From contig JAKQKQ010000174.1 in NCBI GenBank assembly GCA_029560585.1, forward strand, positions 18,202 to 82,201: a DNA stretch of 64,000 nt, given 5' to 3'. Both the position numbers and the translations under genes were made by a program. Under the pieces are notes generated by a model. The model ran no database searches. It was not told the DNA's origin and was given only the letters and a program-made list of their open reading frames with translations. Source of the DNA: Verrucomicrobiota bacterium. GTDB lineage: Bacteria; Verrucomicrobiota; Verrucomicrobiia; JADLBR01. Within the stretch, counting starts at the first letter, position 1. Every line of letters begins with the position of its first letter. Positions 9,561 through 18,690 of this stretch are shown here, piece by piece.

Positions 9561-10245
9561 GGTTCTGGGTCTCCGAGAAGAGGTAGTTGGGCATCAGGTC
9601 GCGGATGGCGGCAATGAGATCCAAGCCGGCCTCGATGGCGTCGGGTTGGAGGCGGCCCGTGGACCACGTGGCAAGAGCGTCTCCCTCGATCTCGATCTGG
9701 AGATCGCGGTGCGCGAGGAGGAATTCCATCATGCGGGGATGGCAGATGTCGTACGCGAATTTCCGGTCCTTGGAGCGCACGACGAAGGCCCGCGAGAATT
9801 CAGCCGATTCGAAGTCGATGTCCTCCCAGCCTAGGGCCTGGGCAATTTTGGAACCGAGGTTTTCCGGGACGATGCGCACTTCGGGGCATGGTTGGGGCAA
9901 TGCGAGCGAGAAAACCGGATGGTGGTAGTGCGTGGTCTGGGTGGTCTTGCCGTTGCTGGTTGTAACCTGATAGTGGTAATCAAACAGCAGGACCTGATGA
10001 TTTCGCCAAGTGCCGGCGACGGCGTTCTGAGCGTACCGGTTCGATCCATGATCCAGCGCGTCGATCCACTGAAAGCGGCCGGCCAGTTCGTAATCGCGGT
10101 CGGGGGCAAACGAGAGGCCGAGGCGTGACGCGGTGGCGGCCAGCGCATCTCGGCGCTTGCGTTCGGTGATGTGCGCGTAGATCCCGAGCCCAATGACCAG
10201 CGCCGCGAAGACGATGAACAGCAGAATGGGAACGACGAAATCCAT
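9553..10245 (-). CDS. Membrane-anchored protein of unknown function (DUF3137-like), lemA partner
   Basis: A 230-residue protein with one N-terminal transmembrane helix (about 4-26), a basic stretch (TERKRRDAL) and a soluble domain. The soluble part contains YELAGRFQWIDALDHGSNRYAQN and FDYHYQVTTSNGKTTQTTHYH, beta-strand patterns seen in proteins encoded beside lemA. I do not see a catalytic motif. The positive charges after the helix suggest the soluble domain faces the cytoplasm. Its 3' end overlaps lemA. The family assignment is by resemblance only. Confidence 0.65.
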   Translation of the reverse strand: MDFVVPILLFIVFAALVIGLGIYAHITERKRRDALAATASRLGLSFAPDRDYELAGRFQWIDALDHGSNRYAQNAVAGTWRNHQVLLFDYHYQVTTSNGKTTQTTHYHHPVFSLALPQPCPEVRIVPENLGSKIAQALGWEDIDFESAEFSRAFVVRSKDRKFAYDICHPRMMEFLLAHRDLQIEIEGDALATWSTGRLQPDAIEAGLDLIAAIRDLMPNYLFSETQNHA

Positions 10246-10530
10246 AGACTAGATAGAGCAGTTCACCCGCGGATGGAGGACCTGTCCGCCTGGGGCGGGC
10301 CGATGAACACGGATCATCAGCGCGTTCGGTCCGGCGATCATCTCGCCCTCCGAGTGAAGAGGAATCGGGCTCCAAAATCCGCGTGCATCCGTGTAAATCC
10401 GTGGTGTAGGAGATTTCTGCTCCGGTCCAACTGCCGAATCTAGGTTCAAGGTGGGATGCGGAACGCGGATGTAAATGTCATTTGGCGTGCGGCGTGTTGG
10501 TTTGTTCCAGCGCGACGACGCGGCGCTTGG
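10246..10530. other. Intergenic region with degenerate repeat text
   Basis: No gene is evident. The stretch AACACGGATCATCAGCGCG near 10304 and GTGCATCCGTGTAAATCCGTGG near 10381 look like members of short dispersed repeats common in this kind of genome. No clear terminator is visible. Confidence 0.4.
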
Positions 10531-13170
10531 CTATGGCCGTTGGCCCTGGTCCCATTCGAGGGCGACCTGAAGGCCACTGGCCTGCGAAGTGTAATAGATC
10601 CTTCCGTTGGAGACCGCGGGGCCGACGCACTCGCGCGAGTCGATGCAGGGGCCGGTCGAGACAAGCCGACAGCCGTCAGACAGGTCGATGAGATCCATGT
10701 TCGCGCCCAGGAGGTATGGCCAAGAGCAGGTGAATCGCGTGCAGGCGTACCCATAATTGAACTTGGAGAGGATTCGGCCATTGGATGGATCGATGACGTG
10801 GCCGTCATCGCCCGATGCGTTGGAGAAGAGGTGGCCCCCGGCGATGGTGACAACATTGACGGCGGAGCGCACCGGATCGGATTTCCAAATAAGTGAGCCA
10901 TCTTTGGCATTGAGGCAGAGGACATGTTTTGTCTTAGTGGTCTCATCGGCGATGTTGTAACCGCCGAGGTAGAGGCGACCGTCCCGTCCGGAGAGCGTGC
11001 AGCCTGCCGTGACGAATGAGTTCGTGCTGAGCCACAGCGTTTTTCCGGATTGGGGATCGAGCGCGGCGGTCAGGCCGTTTGGACCCGGGCGGTGGCCGCG
11101 GGCCTCGCGCTTGGTGGGCGAATAGCCGAAGAAAGTGGAATAGTACAGGGTACCGTCCATCAGGCACAGGCCGCAGTCGTTGCCGCCCGAGCCGAGTTCG
11201 CCGAAATCACGCTCCCAGACGACCTTGCCTGTCGAGCGATCCCACGCCCAGATCTTGGGGCGATTGTCGCGGGGATAGAACGGATTGTCGTGGGTGTAGA
11301 TCCAGCTCATGAGTTCGGATCCGTCGGGGGAAGGCTGGGGATCACCCTTCATGACAAAAGGTTTTTCGGTGCCCTGGGCCGCATAGCGGCCGGATCCCGA
11401 TGCGTAGATTGCGAGGTTGCCAGCGAGGATCGGTGGGGCCTGCCTGCTCCAGCTGGGCGAGCCGGTAAAGTCCGCCTCCCAGACGAGGTCGCCGGTGGCG
11501 GCATCGAGGCATCGCATGCGGGACCCTTTCGGGCCGGCCTGGGGGAGGAACAGCTGGCCCGCGTCGTGGATGGGGGCGGTGAACGAAAGGTGCACGTCGG
11601 GCCAGTAGCGCCGCCAGAGCAGTCGACCGGTCTCTTGTTCGACGGCGAATATCTGACCTTCCGATGTGTGCGTGTACATGCGGCCGCCGCCGCAGACCGG
11701 GATGTGTTTGAACGTTCCCTCGTAACGCCTGATCCAGCGGATCCGGAGCGGGGGCTTTAGCCCCTGGGGATTGGAATTTGAATTGGCAAGGTCGCGGTAG
11801 TTGGTGTTCCAGTCGTGGCTCGCATCGGTGTATTGCCCGCTGAGCGGGGTCCGAATGCGCTCCAGGGCGATCGCTTTGCTCGGGGGAGGGGCGTGCCCAT
11901 CCGGGCCGAGCGCATAGATGTGTCCGTCCTCGCAGCCGAAATAAATATGGCCGTCGGCGACCGCAACCGGCGCCGAGATTGCCTTGCCAAAGGGCGTCTG
12001 GAACGACCAGGCCGGGGCGCCGCCCGAGAGCGGGATCGCGTGGAGCCGCCCCCCAAGATCGCCATAGATCGCGTGACCGCGGATCAGCGTGGGCGGCGCG
12101 ATCGCCGCGGGCGCGGCCAGGCACTGCGTCTGATTGGTTGCGGTGGAATGGCGCACCAGGCCGAACCCCTCCTCGGGCCGGGTGCGAAAAACATCGGCGC
12201 CGCGAATGGCCACGGCAGAAAAACTCAGCGCCCCGGGGAGGTTGATGGCGGTTTCGGTGCCCGCGACGGGAGAGCCTTCCACCTTGGCATCGCGCAGGCG
12301 CAGCATCTCTACCCGGCCGTAATTGTCCCTCCGGTGCCACTGGACGAAGACGGCGCCATCCTCGCCGATGCTCTGGCCGAAGGCCGCGGCATATTCTTTG
12401 CCCCCGTATTGCGGGATCTCGCCTATCGACAGCAGCTTGGCCTCACGACCCCCATCGTGCAGGAAGACGGTGCGGCCGCCAGCCGGCACAACGAGGGTGT
12501 CGCCGTATGCCGCGGGATCGCGCGAACAGCAGAAGTGGTCGCGCCAGTTGACGCGCGCCTTCTTGAACGCGAGCCAGGCCTGCCCATCCCAGCGGTCACC
12601 GTCGAAACCGATGACTTCCTTCACGAAATCCCATGTCCATGCGACCGCGCCATCCGATTCCAGCGCGAAAATCTTGGCTCCTAGGGTGGCGACGTAGACG
12701 CGACCCCCCATGACGACAGGGCTGGCGAACACCGGTTCGCCGCAGGCGACCTGCCGCACAAGCCGACCGGTCTCGCGCGCGAGGACGATGTGGTTTCCCG
12801 CCGTGGTACCGAAGTGAACATAGGGCCCGCAGATCGCCGGCGAAGAGACGTTGCTATAATTACGGATCTCGGCGGGAGAGGCAAATCTCCAGATCGTCTT
12901 GAGCGTCCGTGCGTCCAGACAAAACGCGACCCCCGAACCATCGACGGCATAGAGGCGACCATCGGCCAGCACCGGAGACGTGAAAATCGCATCTGTCAAT
13001 GGGGCCGCGGCGATCAGCCCGAGGGGGAATCGGACATCGCGGTCCGGGGCATTGCCAGAGTGGCGCGCGTCGAATTGGAACTGGGGCCAATCCTCAGCGC
13101 GCGGCGACGATGTCCCAATGGCCATGACCATCATGGCCCCAATGCAGCTCATCGCCCTCAAAGGAATCAC
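10531..13170 (-). CDS. Large PQQ-like (BamB-type) beta-propeller protein, exported
   Basis: An 879-residue periplasmic protein. A GTG start at 13170 is chosen because AGGAG lies 7 nt upstream; an in-frame TTG at 13191 has no such site. A signal peptide ends near SSPRAE. The mature protein has many propeller-blade repeats, for example SPVLADGRLYAVDGSGVAFCLDA and later VAVADGHIYFGCEDGHIYAL. Near the middle comes a linker with NTNYRDLANSNSNPQGLKPP, so it is probably two propellers in tandem. No CxxCH haem site is seen. Some cysteines occur in pairs (FCCSRD), which may be disulfides. It is the largest of two propeller proteins in this region; the ligand is unknown. Confidence 0.85.
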   Translation of the reverse strand: MIPLRAMSCIGAMMVMAIGTSSPRAEDWPQFQFDARHSGNAPDRDVRFPLGLIAAAPLTDAIFTSPVLADGRLYAVDGSGVAFCLDARTLKTIWRFASPAEIRNYSNVSSPAICGPYVHFGTTAGNHIVLARETGRLVRQVACGEPVFASPVVMGGRVYVATLGAKIFALESDGAVAWTWDFVKEVIGFDGDRWDGQAWLAFKKARVNWRDHFCCSRDPAAYGDTLVVPAGGRTVFLHDGGREAKLLSIGEIPQYGGKEYAAAFGQSIGEDGAVFVQWHRRDNYGRVEMLRLRDAKVEGSPVAGTETAINLPGALSFSAVAIRGADVFRTRPEEGFGLVRHSTATNQTQCLAAPAAIAPPTLIRGHAIYGDLGGRLHAIPLSGGAPAWSFQTPFGKAISAPVAVADGHIYFGCEDGHIYALGPDGHAPPPSKAIALERIRTPLSGQYTDASHDWNTNYRDLANSNSNPQGLKPPLRIRWIRRYEGTFKHIPVCGGGRMYTHTSEGQIFAVEQETGRLLWRRYWPDVHLSFTAPIHDAGQLFLPQAGPKGSRMRCLDAATGDLVWEADFTGSPSWSRQAPPILAGNLAIYASGSGRYAAQGTEKPFVMKGDPQPSPDGSELMSWIYTHDNPFYPRDNRPKIWAWDRSTGKVVWERDFGELGSGGNDCGLCLMDGTLYYSTFFGYSPTKREARGHRPGPNGLTAALDPQSGKTLWLSTNSFVTAGCTLSGRDGRLYLGGYNIADETTKTKHVLCLNAKDGSLIWKSDPVRSAVNVVTIAGGHLFSNASGDDGHVIDPSNGRILSKFNYGYACTRFTCSWPYLLGANMDLIDLSDGCRLVSTGPCIDSRECVGPAVSNGRIYYTSQASGLQVALEWDQGQRP

Positions 13171-13289
13171 GAAATTACTCCTAACTTTCAATTCTGCCCG
13201 GGTTCAGCCGCCTGTCGAGCCGGGAGGTCCGTCCTGAATCGCGCCGTAGGAGCGGTTTCGCTGTAATCTTCCGGTGCCCCGCAGCGATG

Positions 13290-13306
13290 GCGTCTCGCAG
13301 AGACGC
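13290..13306. repeat. RAYT-type REP hairpin, upstream copy
   Basis: A perfect 7-bp stem GCGTCTC with loop GCA lies about 100 bp before the RAYT transposase start. The sequence closely resembles the hairpin just after the same gene (13868-13886) and one at 49416-49434, which marks it as a probable cognate REP. Confidence 0.7.
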
Positions 13307-13408
13307 TCCACAAATGGGTTCGGGTTGGCCTTAGAGGGATCGCGGTCACTGCAAGAGGAATGGGATTTCTCTTGCCGTGGACCGGCCACATTTGAAATCC
13401 TTCATCAC

Positions 13409-13867
13409 ATGGCCAGGCCACCGCGTGTGCCGGTGTGGCTGCCGTTGGATCAGCCCGTCACTTACTTCGTGACGCTCGGCATTGCCGGGCGCCGGCGCGT
13501 GCTCGACAACGCGGCGGCATGGAACGCGTGCCGCCACACGCTCGCGCGATTGGACCGGTGGCAGACACTGGCATGTACCCTCATGCCCGACCACGCGCAC
13601 TTCCTGGTGGGCCCCATCCGGGACAGGGATGCGCCGTTGGGTCAGTGGATGAAGTGGTTCAAACGATGGTTCTGCCATGTCCATCCCCACGACTGGGAAT
13701 GGCAGGAGGGCGGATTCGATCGGCTCTTGCGCGGGTCTGAAAGCGCCGAGGAGAAATGGCGGTACATCCGGGAGAACCCCGTGCGCGCGGACTTGGTTCA
13801 GCACTGGGAAGCATGGCCCTATTCCTTCGGTTTTGGCAGGGACAATTCTCCGCCCACCCGATTGTAG
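13409..13867 (+). mobile_element. REP-associated tyrosine transposase (RAYT, Y1/HUH family)
   Basis: A 152-residue protein of the IS200-like transposase domain family. It has the HUH motif MPDHAHFLV (His62, His64) and a downstream Tyr119 in WRYIRENPVRADLV, the position of the catalytic tyrosine. The end WEAWPYSF is typical. It appears complete. The ATG at 13409 fits the domain start; an upstream in-frame ATG at 13274 would add unrelated sequence. RAYTs nick single-stranded DNA at palindromic REPs and are domesticated single-copy relatives of IS200/IS605 transposases. Matching hairpins flank this gene on both sides and occur elsewhere in the window. Confidence 0.9.
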
Positions 13868-13920
13868 GCCGTCTCTGCGAGACGGCGGCGGGTGATGGGG
13901 CGGCGTCTGACACAGACGCC
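13868..13920. repeat. Two REP hairpins directly downstream of the RAYT gene
   Basis: The first (13868-13886) has the 8-bp stem GCCGTCTC, loop TGC, and starts at the base after the transposase stop codon. The second (13902-13920) has the 8-bp stem GGCGTCTG, loop ACA. Two unlike hairpins spaced 15 bp apart resemble a BIME. The pair recurs in changed form at 49416-49468. Confidence 0.75.
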
Positions 13921-13949
13921 CCACAGTCCCACATTTCCTGTCCCGGGGG

Positions 13950-13968
13950 TCCCGCCCGGAGGGCGGGA
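13950..13968 (-). terminator. Hairpin abutting the end of the nuo operon
   Basis: The perfect 8-bp stem TCCCGCCC with loop GGA lies immediately downstream of the nuoN stop codon on the minus strand. It could terminate the nuo operon, although no U-tract follows, so confidence is modest. Confidence 0.4.
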
Positions 13969-15369
13969 TCACAGCGACGACTTGATCGCCTCAATGATCG
14001 GCTGGGGCAGGATGCCCAGGGCCAAAATGCCTCCGACCAGCGCGACACAGAGCGCGCGGGTGGGGAAGTCGATGACGACCGCGGGGCGGTCGGCGGGATC
14101 GCGAAAGAACGTCTCGCGCACCACGGCCAGATAGTAGTAGATGGCGATGACGGTGTTGACGACGGCGATGACGACGAGGGCCAGGTGGCCCTGGTTCAAG
14201 GCCGCCTTGAGTAGGGCGAGCTTTGCGGTGAATCCGGCGAAGGGAGGTATGCCCGCCAACGCAAATATGCCGACGCCCAGGGTGACGGCGAGCATGGGCG
14301 AACGGCGGTGCAGGCCCGCCAGTTCCTCCATGGCGACGTTGGTGCCGTCGCGGGAGACGCGGCAGATCGCCACGAAGCATGCGATCACCATCAGCGCGTA
14401 CGCGAAGATATAGTATATGGCCGCAGTGTAGCCATCCCGATCCATGGCGACGAAACCCAGGAGGGCATAGCCTGCGTGCGCGATGCCCGAGAAACCGAGC
14501 AGGCGCTTGAGGTCATTCTGCATGAGGGCAACGAGGTTGCCATAGAACATCGATGCGCCCGCGAGGACCGCCATGAAAAGGGAAAGCGTTGGATCGCCAG
14601 GTGAGGCGAGCGACACGAAGCGCACGAGGACCGCGACCGCGCCGATCTTCGGGAGCGACGCGATGAGGCCCGCTGTTTCGTTGGAGGAGCCCTGATACAC
14701 GTCGGGTGTCCAGAAGTGGAATGGGAAAACCGCTAGCTTGTAGTACAAGCCGCAGAAGGTCATCGCGAGACCGACGAGCGCCACGGGCGAGCCGAGAAAA
14801 GGCTGTAGCCGGGGCATCAGATCCCGGAGCGATGTGGTGCCGGTAAGCCCGAACAAATAGCTTAACCCGAAGAGCATGATGCCATTGGCCGCTATGCCAA
14901 ACATGATGTATTTGATGGCCGACTCCATCTGGGTGCGCTGCCCCTCCCGTTCTCGCCGCATGGCCACCATCACGTACAGGGGGAACGCCGAAAGCTCGAG
15001 GGCGACCACGAGGGTGATCACGTCGATGCTGCTGACCAGCATCATCAGGCCGCTGACGCTGGCCGTCAGGAAGAAATAGTACTCCGGTTTGATCTCACCC
15101 TGGATGTCGGGGAGTTTCCCCTTCATCAGCAGCACGAGAACAAACCCTATGGCGAATGCCAATTTGAGGATCTGAGAGAACAGGTCGACGCGGTAGGCGC
15201 CATCGAAGAGCGTGGCCTCTTGGCCCAAGGTAACGGCGGCAGCCAGCACGGTCGCGGCCGATGTCACCAGGGCGATCACGCGCGCCTCGCGGGTGCGCCC
15301 CTTGCCGAGGGTGACGAAGAAGATCGCCAGCGCTCCGAGCAGGATCAGGGATTCTGTGAGGAAGGGCAT
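13969..15369 (-). CDS. nuoN: NADH-quinone oxidoreductase subunit N
   Basis: A 466-residue antiporter-like membrane subunit of complex I with about 14 helices. It shows VVALELSAFPLYVMVA (the conserved helix 5 glutamate) and LYYKLAVFPFHFWTPDVYQGS with its lysine, the hallmark of NuoN. A further lysine lies in LPKIGAVAVLVRF. It sits next to the ubiquinone side of the membrane arm and helps drive proton pumping. It is the last gene of the operon, 31 bp after nuoM, and is followed by a hairpin. Confidence 0.95.
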   Translation of the reverse strand: MPFLTESLILLGALAIFFVTLGKGRTREARVIALVTSAATVLAAAVTLGQEATLFDGAYRVDLFSQILKLAFAIGFVLVLLMKGKLPDIQGEIKPEYYFFLTASVSGLMMLVSSIDVITLVVALELSAFPLYVMVAMRREREGQRTQMESAIKYIMFGIAANGIMLFGLSYLFGLTGTTSLRDLMPRLQPFLGSPVALVGLAMTFCGLYYKLAVFPFHFWTPDVYQGSSNETAGLIASLPKIGAVAVLVRFVSLASPGDPTLSLFMAVLAGASMFYGNLVALMQNDLKRLLGFSGIAHAGYALLGFVAMDRDGYTAAIYYIFAYALMVIACFVAICRVSRDGTNVAMEELAGLHRRSPMLAVTLGVGIFALAGIPPFAGFTAKLALLKAALNQGHLALVVIAVVNTVIAIYYYLAVVRETFFRDPADRPAVVIDFPTRALCVALVGGILALGILPQPIIEAIKSSL

Positions 15370-15400
15370 AGGTCTCAGGGTCGGCCGGTCGTTCGCGGGC

Positions 15401-16897
15401 TCATGGTCTGGGCACGAGCCCTTGGCCAGCCTGTTGGATCAGTTGATCCACGCTGGCGTGGAGCACGCGCATGAAGGGTTCGGGATTCAGTCCGATCCAG
15501 AAAACAAAAATGACAAGGGGGGCGAGCGCGCAGACCTCGCGCAGATCGATGTCACGAAGTCCGTCGTGCCCGGGGTTGCTCGTTCCGCCCCAGGCGACCC
15601 GCTGCAGCATGCGCAGGTTATAAGCGGCGGAGGCCACGACCCCCGGAACCGCGAGCAGGGTGAGCCACCGGGAGTACTCGAAGCTGCCCTTGAGCACGAG
15701 GAACTCGCCGATGAAGCTGTTCGTGCCCGGAAAGGCCAGCGACGAGAGGGCGAACACGCCGAAACACGTGATGAAGGCGGGCATGTGTTTGCCGATGCCG
15801 GCCGCGGCGCCCAGCTCGCGGGTGTGGAGCCGCTCGTAGAGCATGCCAACGGCCACGAACAGTGCGCCCGTCGTGACACCGTGATTGATCATCTGCAGCA
15901 TCGCGCCCTCGATGCCGGATCGCGTGAGCGTGAAGATGCCAAGGGTGACGAAGCCCATGTGCCCCACGCTGGAGTAAGCGACGAGTTTCTTGAGGTCGGA
16001 CTGCGCCAGGGCGGCAAAACCGCCGTAGACGATCGCCGCAACCGAAATGCCCGCGACCCACGGCATGAAGATGGCGGTGGCGTTGGGCGCCATGGGCAGG
16101 CAGAAACGCAAGAACCCGTATCCGCCCATTTTGAGGAGGATGCTGGCCAGCAGGACACTGCCGGCCGTGGGGGCCTCCACGTGCGCCGCCGGCAACCACG
16201 TGTGGAAGGGCACCATAGGCACCTTGATCGCAAATGAGATGGCCATCGCCAGAAAGATCCAGCACTGGAATCCGACGGGATAGCCCCGGCCCATCATGCC
16301 AGGGATGTCGAAGCTCCCGGTCTGCAGCCGGAGCGCGATCAGCGCGACCAGCAGGAAAATTGATCCCGACATCGTGTACACGAAGAACTTGATCGCCGCG
16401 TAGATCTTCCTCGGGCCGCCCCAGACCCCGATCATGACGCTCATGGGGATTAGCATCGACTCCCAGAAGACGAAGAACAGGATCGCATCCAGCGCGCAGA
16501 AGACGCCGATCATGGCCGACTCCATGATGAGGAGGCAGACCATGAATTCCTTGACCCGCGTCTTGATATAGCGCCACGAGGCGAGGACGCATATGGGCAT
16601 CACCAGGGTCGTGAGGAGCACCAGCAGCAGGCTGATGCCATCGACGCCGAGGGAATACTCGATCTTGAGGGCCGGGATCCAAGGGTGGCGTTCGACGAAT
16701 TGGAACGCGGCGGTCGAGACGTCGAATCTGGAATACAGGGGGAGGGAGAAGGCGGCGTTGGCCAGCGTGAACAGGAGTGCCCACCACCGCAGGGCGCGGT
16801 CGCTCCGGAGCGCGACGGCGATGGCGGCCGCGGCGAGCGGCGCGAAAATCAGTATGCTCAGCACGGGGATGGCCCCGGTATGCGTTTCGGCGGTCAT
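15401..16897 (-). CDS. nuoM: NADH-quinone oxidoreductase subunit M
   Basis: A 498-residue antiporter-like subunit with about 14 helices. The ATG at 16897 overlaps the stop of the upstream gene as ATGA and starts MTAETHTGAIPVLSILIF. Conserved ion-path residues are visible: the glutamate in LFFVFWESMLIPM, the lysine in AIKVPMVPFHTWLPAAHVEA, and the lysine in LASILLKMGGYG. FWESMLIPM and the HVEAPTAGSV stretch mark it as NuoM and not NuoL. It lies between a NuoL/MrpD-like subunit and nuoN, as in standard operons. Confidence 0.95.
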   Translation of the reverse strand: MTAETHTGAIPVLSILIFAPLAAAAIAVALRSDRALRWWALLFTLANAAFSLPLYSRFDVSTAAFQFVERHPWIPALKIEYSLGVDGISLLLVLLTTLVMPICVLASWRYIKTRVKEFMVCLLIMESAMIGVFCALDAILFFVFWESMLIPMSVMIGVWGGPRKIYAAIKFFVYTMSGSIFLLVALIALRLQTGSFDIPGMMGRGYPVGFQCWIFLAMAISFAIKVPMVPFHTWLPAAHVEAPTAGSVLLASILLKMGGYGFLRFCLPMAPNATAIFMPWVAGISVAAIVYGGFAALAQSDLKKLVAYSSVGHMGFVTLGIFTLTRSGIEGAMLQMINHGVTTGALFVAVGMLYERLHTRELGAAAGIGKHMPAFITCFGVFALSSLAFPGTNSFIGEFLVLKGSFEYSRWLTLLAVPGVVASAAYNLRMLQRVAWGGTSNPGHDGLRDIDLREVCALAPLVIFVFWIGLNPEPFMRVLHASVDQLIQQAGQGLVPRP

Positions 16898-18690
16898 TGC
16901 GCGAGGGCCCTCGAGATAATGAGGAATATTAGGATGATGGCGGATGCGGCCGCGAACGTGAACGCGAGGGTCTCCTGCATCCGGCCGCGCTGGACGGTTC
17001 GCAGGCGGCCGGCGATGCCCGAGACGGCCCTCGCGATCCCATCCACGCAACCATCGATCACGCCGTCATCAAACTTGCCGACGCCGCGGGCCGTCTCCAT
17101 CAGTGGCCCGAGTCCCATGGTGCGATATGCCTCCCCGACCGCGGTGTCCGTCGATTGGACGGGTTTCTTGGCCAGCCAGAGAACCAGGCGTCCGGCCATG
17201 CGGTAGAACCAGTCCGTGTCGAGGCTGATGGTCGGCTCGGGCTCGAGTTTCTTGACGAGCAGGAAGAAGCCGACGGCCGTGAACAGGAGGATCTGGAGCG
17301 TCTCCGAGACGTGGTAGGCGGTGTACGGATGGTAATCCACGGGATAGGGGAGCATCGCGTAGAGATAGGGGGTGTAGCAGCCGATGAAGATGCAGAGTAC
17401 CGAGGCGACGGCCATGGCGGCGTTCATGTTCCACGGGGGCTCGGCGGCGCGCTGCCACGTCTCGGGCTTGCAGTTGTTTTTGCCGAACCAGATAAAGTAG
17501 GGGACCTTGAGTCCGGTGTGGAGGAAGGTGCCCACCGACGCCAGCATGAGGAGGAACCCGGCCCAGAGCTTGTGCTCCTCGAAGCCGGCCGCGACGATCA
17601 TCGACTTGCTGACGAACCCGCTGAAGAGGGGGAAGGCGGAGATCGACAGTCCGCCGATGAGCGTGAAAAGGAAGGCCCACGGCATCTTTTTGTAGAGGCC
17701 GCCGAGTTCGGTGAACTTGCTCTCGCCAGTCATGTGGAGCACGGCGCCGCAGCCCATGAACAGGAGGCCCTTGTAGAGGATGTGGGCGAAGGCGTGCGCG
17801 CAGGCACCATTGATGGCCAACTGCGTGCCCAGTCCGACGCCGGCGACCATGTATCCGACCTGGCTGATGATGTGGTAGGCGAGCAGGCGGCGGCAGTCGT
17901 TCTCCAGCACGGCGTAAACGACGCCGTAGAGGGCCATGGCCACGCCGAGCGCCACGAGGATCTCCATGCCCGCGAACCCCCGGCAGAGGGCGTAGACGGC
18001 GGTCTTGGTGGTGAAGGCCGAAAGGAAGACCGAGCCATTGAAGGTGCCCTCGGCATAGGCGTCCGGGAGCCACGCGTGGAGCGGCGGGACGGCGGCGTTG
18101 AGGATGAAGCCGGTCATCACAAGATAGGCGGCGGGCGTCGGATGGTGCACGTCGAACGCGGTGAATGCCCAGCCGTGGCCGCCGCTCTTGCAGTGAAGGA
18201 TGATCCCGGCCAGCAGCGAGAGCCCCCCCGCCGTATGCACCAGCAGATACCTGAAGCCCGCCGCGAGCGATCCGGGCCTGCGCCGGAACCACACCAGGAA
18301 GACCGAGGAGAACGCCATGATTTCCCAGAAGAGGAACAGCGTCAGAAAATCCCCCGCGAAGATGGCGCCCAGCGAACCGGCCGCATACGTCCACGCCGCC
18401 ATGTGCTGGCCGTCCTCTTTGACATGGAGGCCGTACAGGGTCGCGATGGCGCAGGTCAGCGCCATGATATAGCCGAAGATCGAACTGAGTGCATCGACCC
18501 GCCCGAAGGTCAGGGTCCATTCGAGAAAGTGCACCTCGCCGAACGTTCCGCGGCCCAGCGACAGGACGCGCGCGAAGGCGAGGGCCGGCAGAAGCAAGAG
18601 GTAGGCCTTCTTTAGGCGCGCGGGCACGAGCGGCAGCAGCGCGGCGCCGAGGATCAGGATCAGCGAGGGATGCAGCCAGAACTCACTCAT
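16894..18690 (-). CDS. Complex I/Mrp antiporter-like subunit (in the NuoL position)
   Basis: A 598-residue membrane protein in the place where nuoL normally lies. The core resembles the MrpD/MnhD-type family: glutamate 123 in FLFWEIMAF, HAWLPDAYAEGT, and SAFTTKTAVYAL with Lys229. The helix 7 lysine normally two to three residues before PxxPLH is an asparagine here (ILNAAVPPLHAW, Asn198). The C-terminus has LDTDWFYRMAGR, an MrpD-like mark, followed by DGVIDGCVDGIARAV and LRTVQRG. These resemble the NuoL end that carries the lateral helix and final membrane helix. It overlaps the 86-aa gene by 8 bp and nuoM by ATGA. Confidence 0.85.
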   Translation of the reverse strand: MSEFWLHPSLILILGAALLPLVPARLKKAYLLLLPALAFARVLSLGRGTFGEVHFLEWTLTFGRVDALSSIFGYIMALTCAIATLYGLHVKEDGQHMAAWTYAAGSLGAIFAGDFLTLFLFWEIMAFSSVFLVWFRRRPGSLAAGFRYLLVHTAGGLSLLAGIILHCKSGGHGWAFTAFDVHHPTPAAYLVMTGFILNAAVPPLHAWLPDAYAEGTFNGSVFLSAFTTKTAVYALCRGFAGMEILVALGVAMALYGVVYAVLENDCRRLLAYHIISQVGYMVAGVGLGTQLAINGACAHAFAHILYKGLLFMGCGAVLHMTGESKFTELGGLYKKMPWAFLFTLIGGLSISAFPLFSGFVSKSMIVAAGFEEHKLWAGFLLMLASVGTFLHTGLKVPYFIWFGKNNCKPETWQRAAEPPWNMNAAMAVASVLCIFIGCYTPYLYAMLPYPVDYHPYTAYHVSETLQILLFTAVGFFLLVKKLEPEPTISLDTDWFYRMAGRLVLWLAKKPVQSTDTAVGEAYRTMGLGPLMETARGVGKFDDGVIDGCVDGIARAVSGIAGRLRTVQRGRMQETLAFTFAAASAIILIFLIISRALAQ

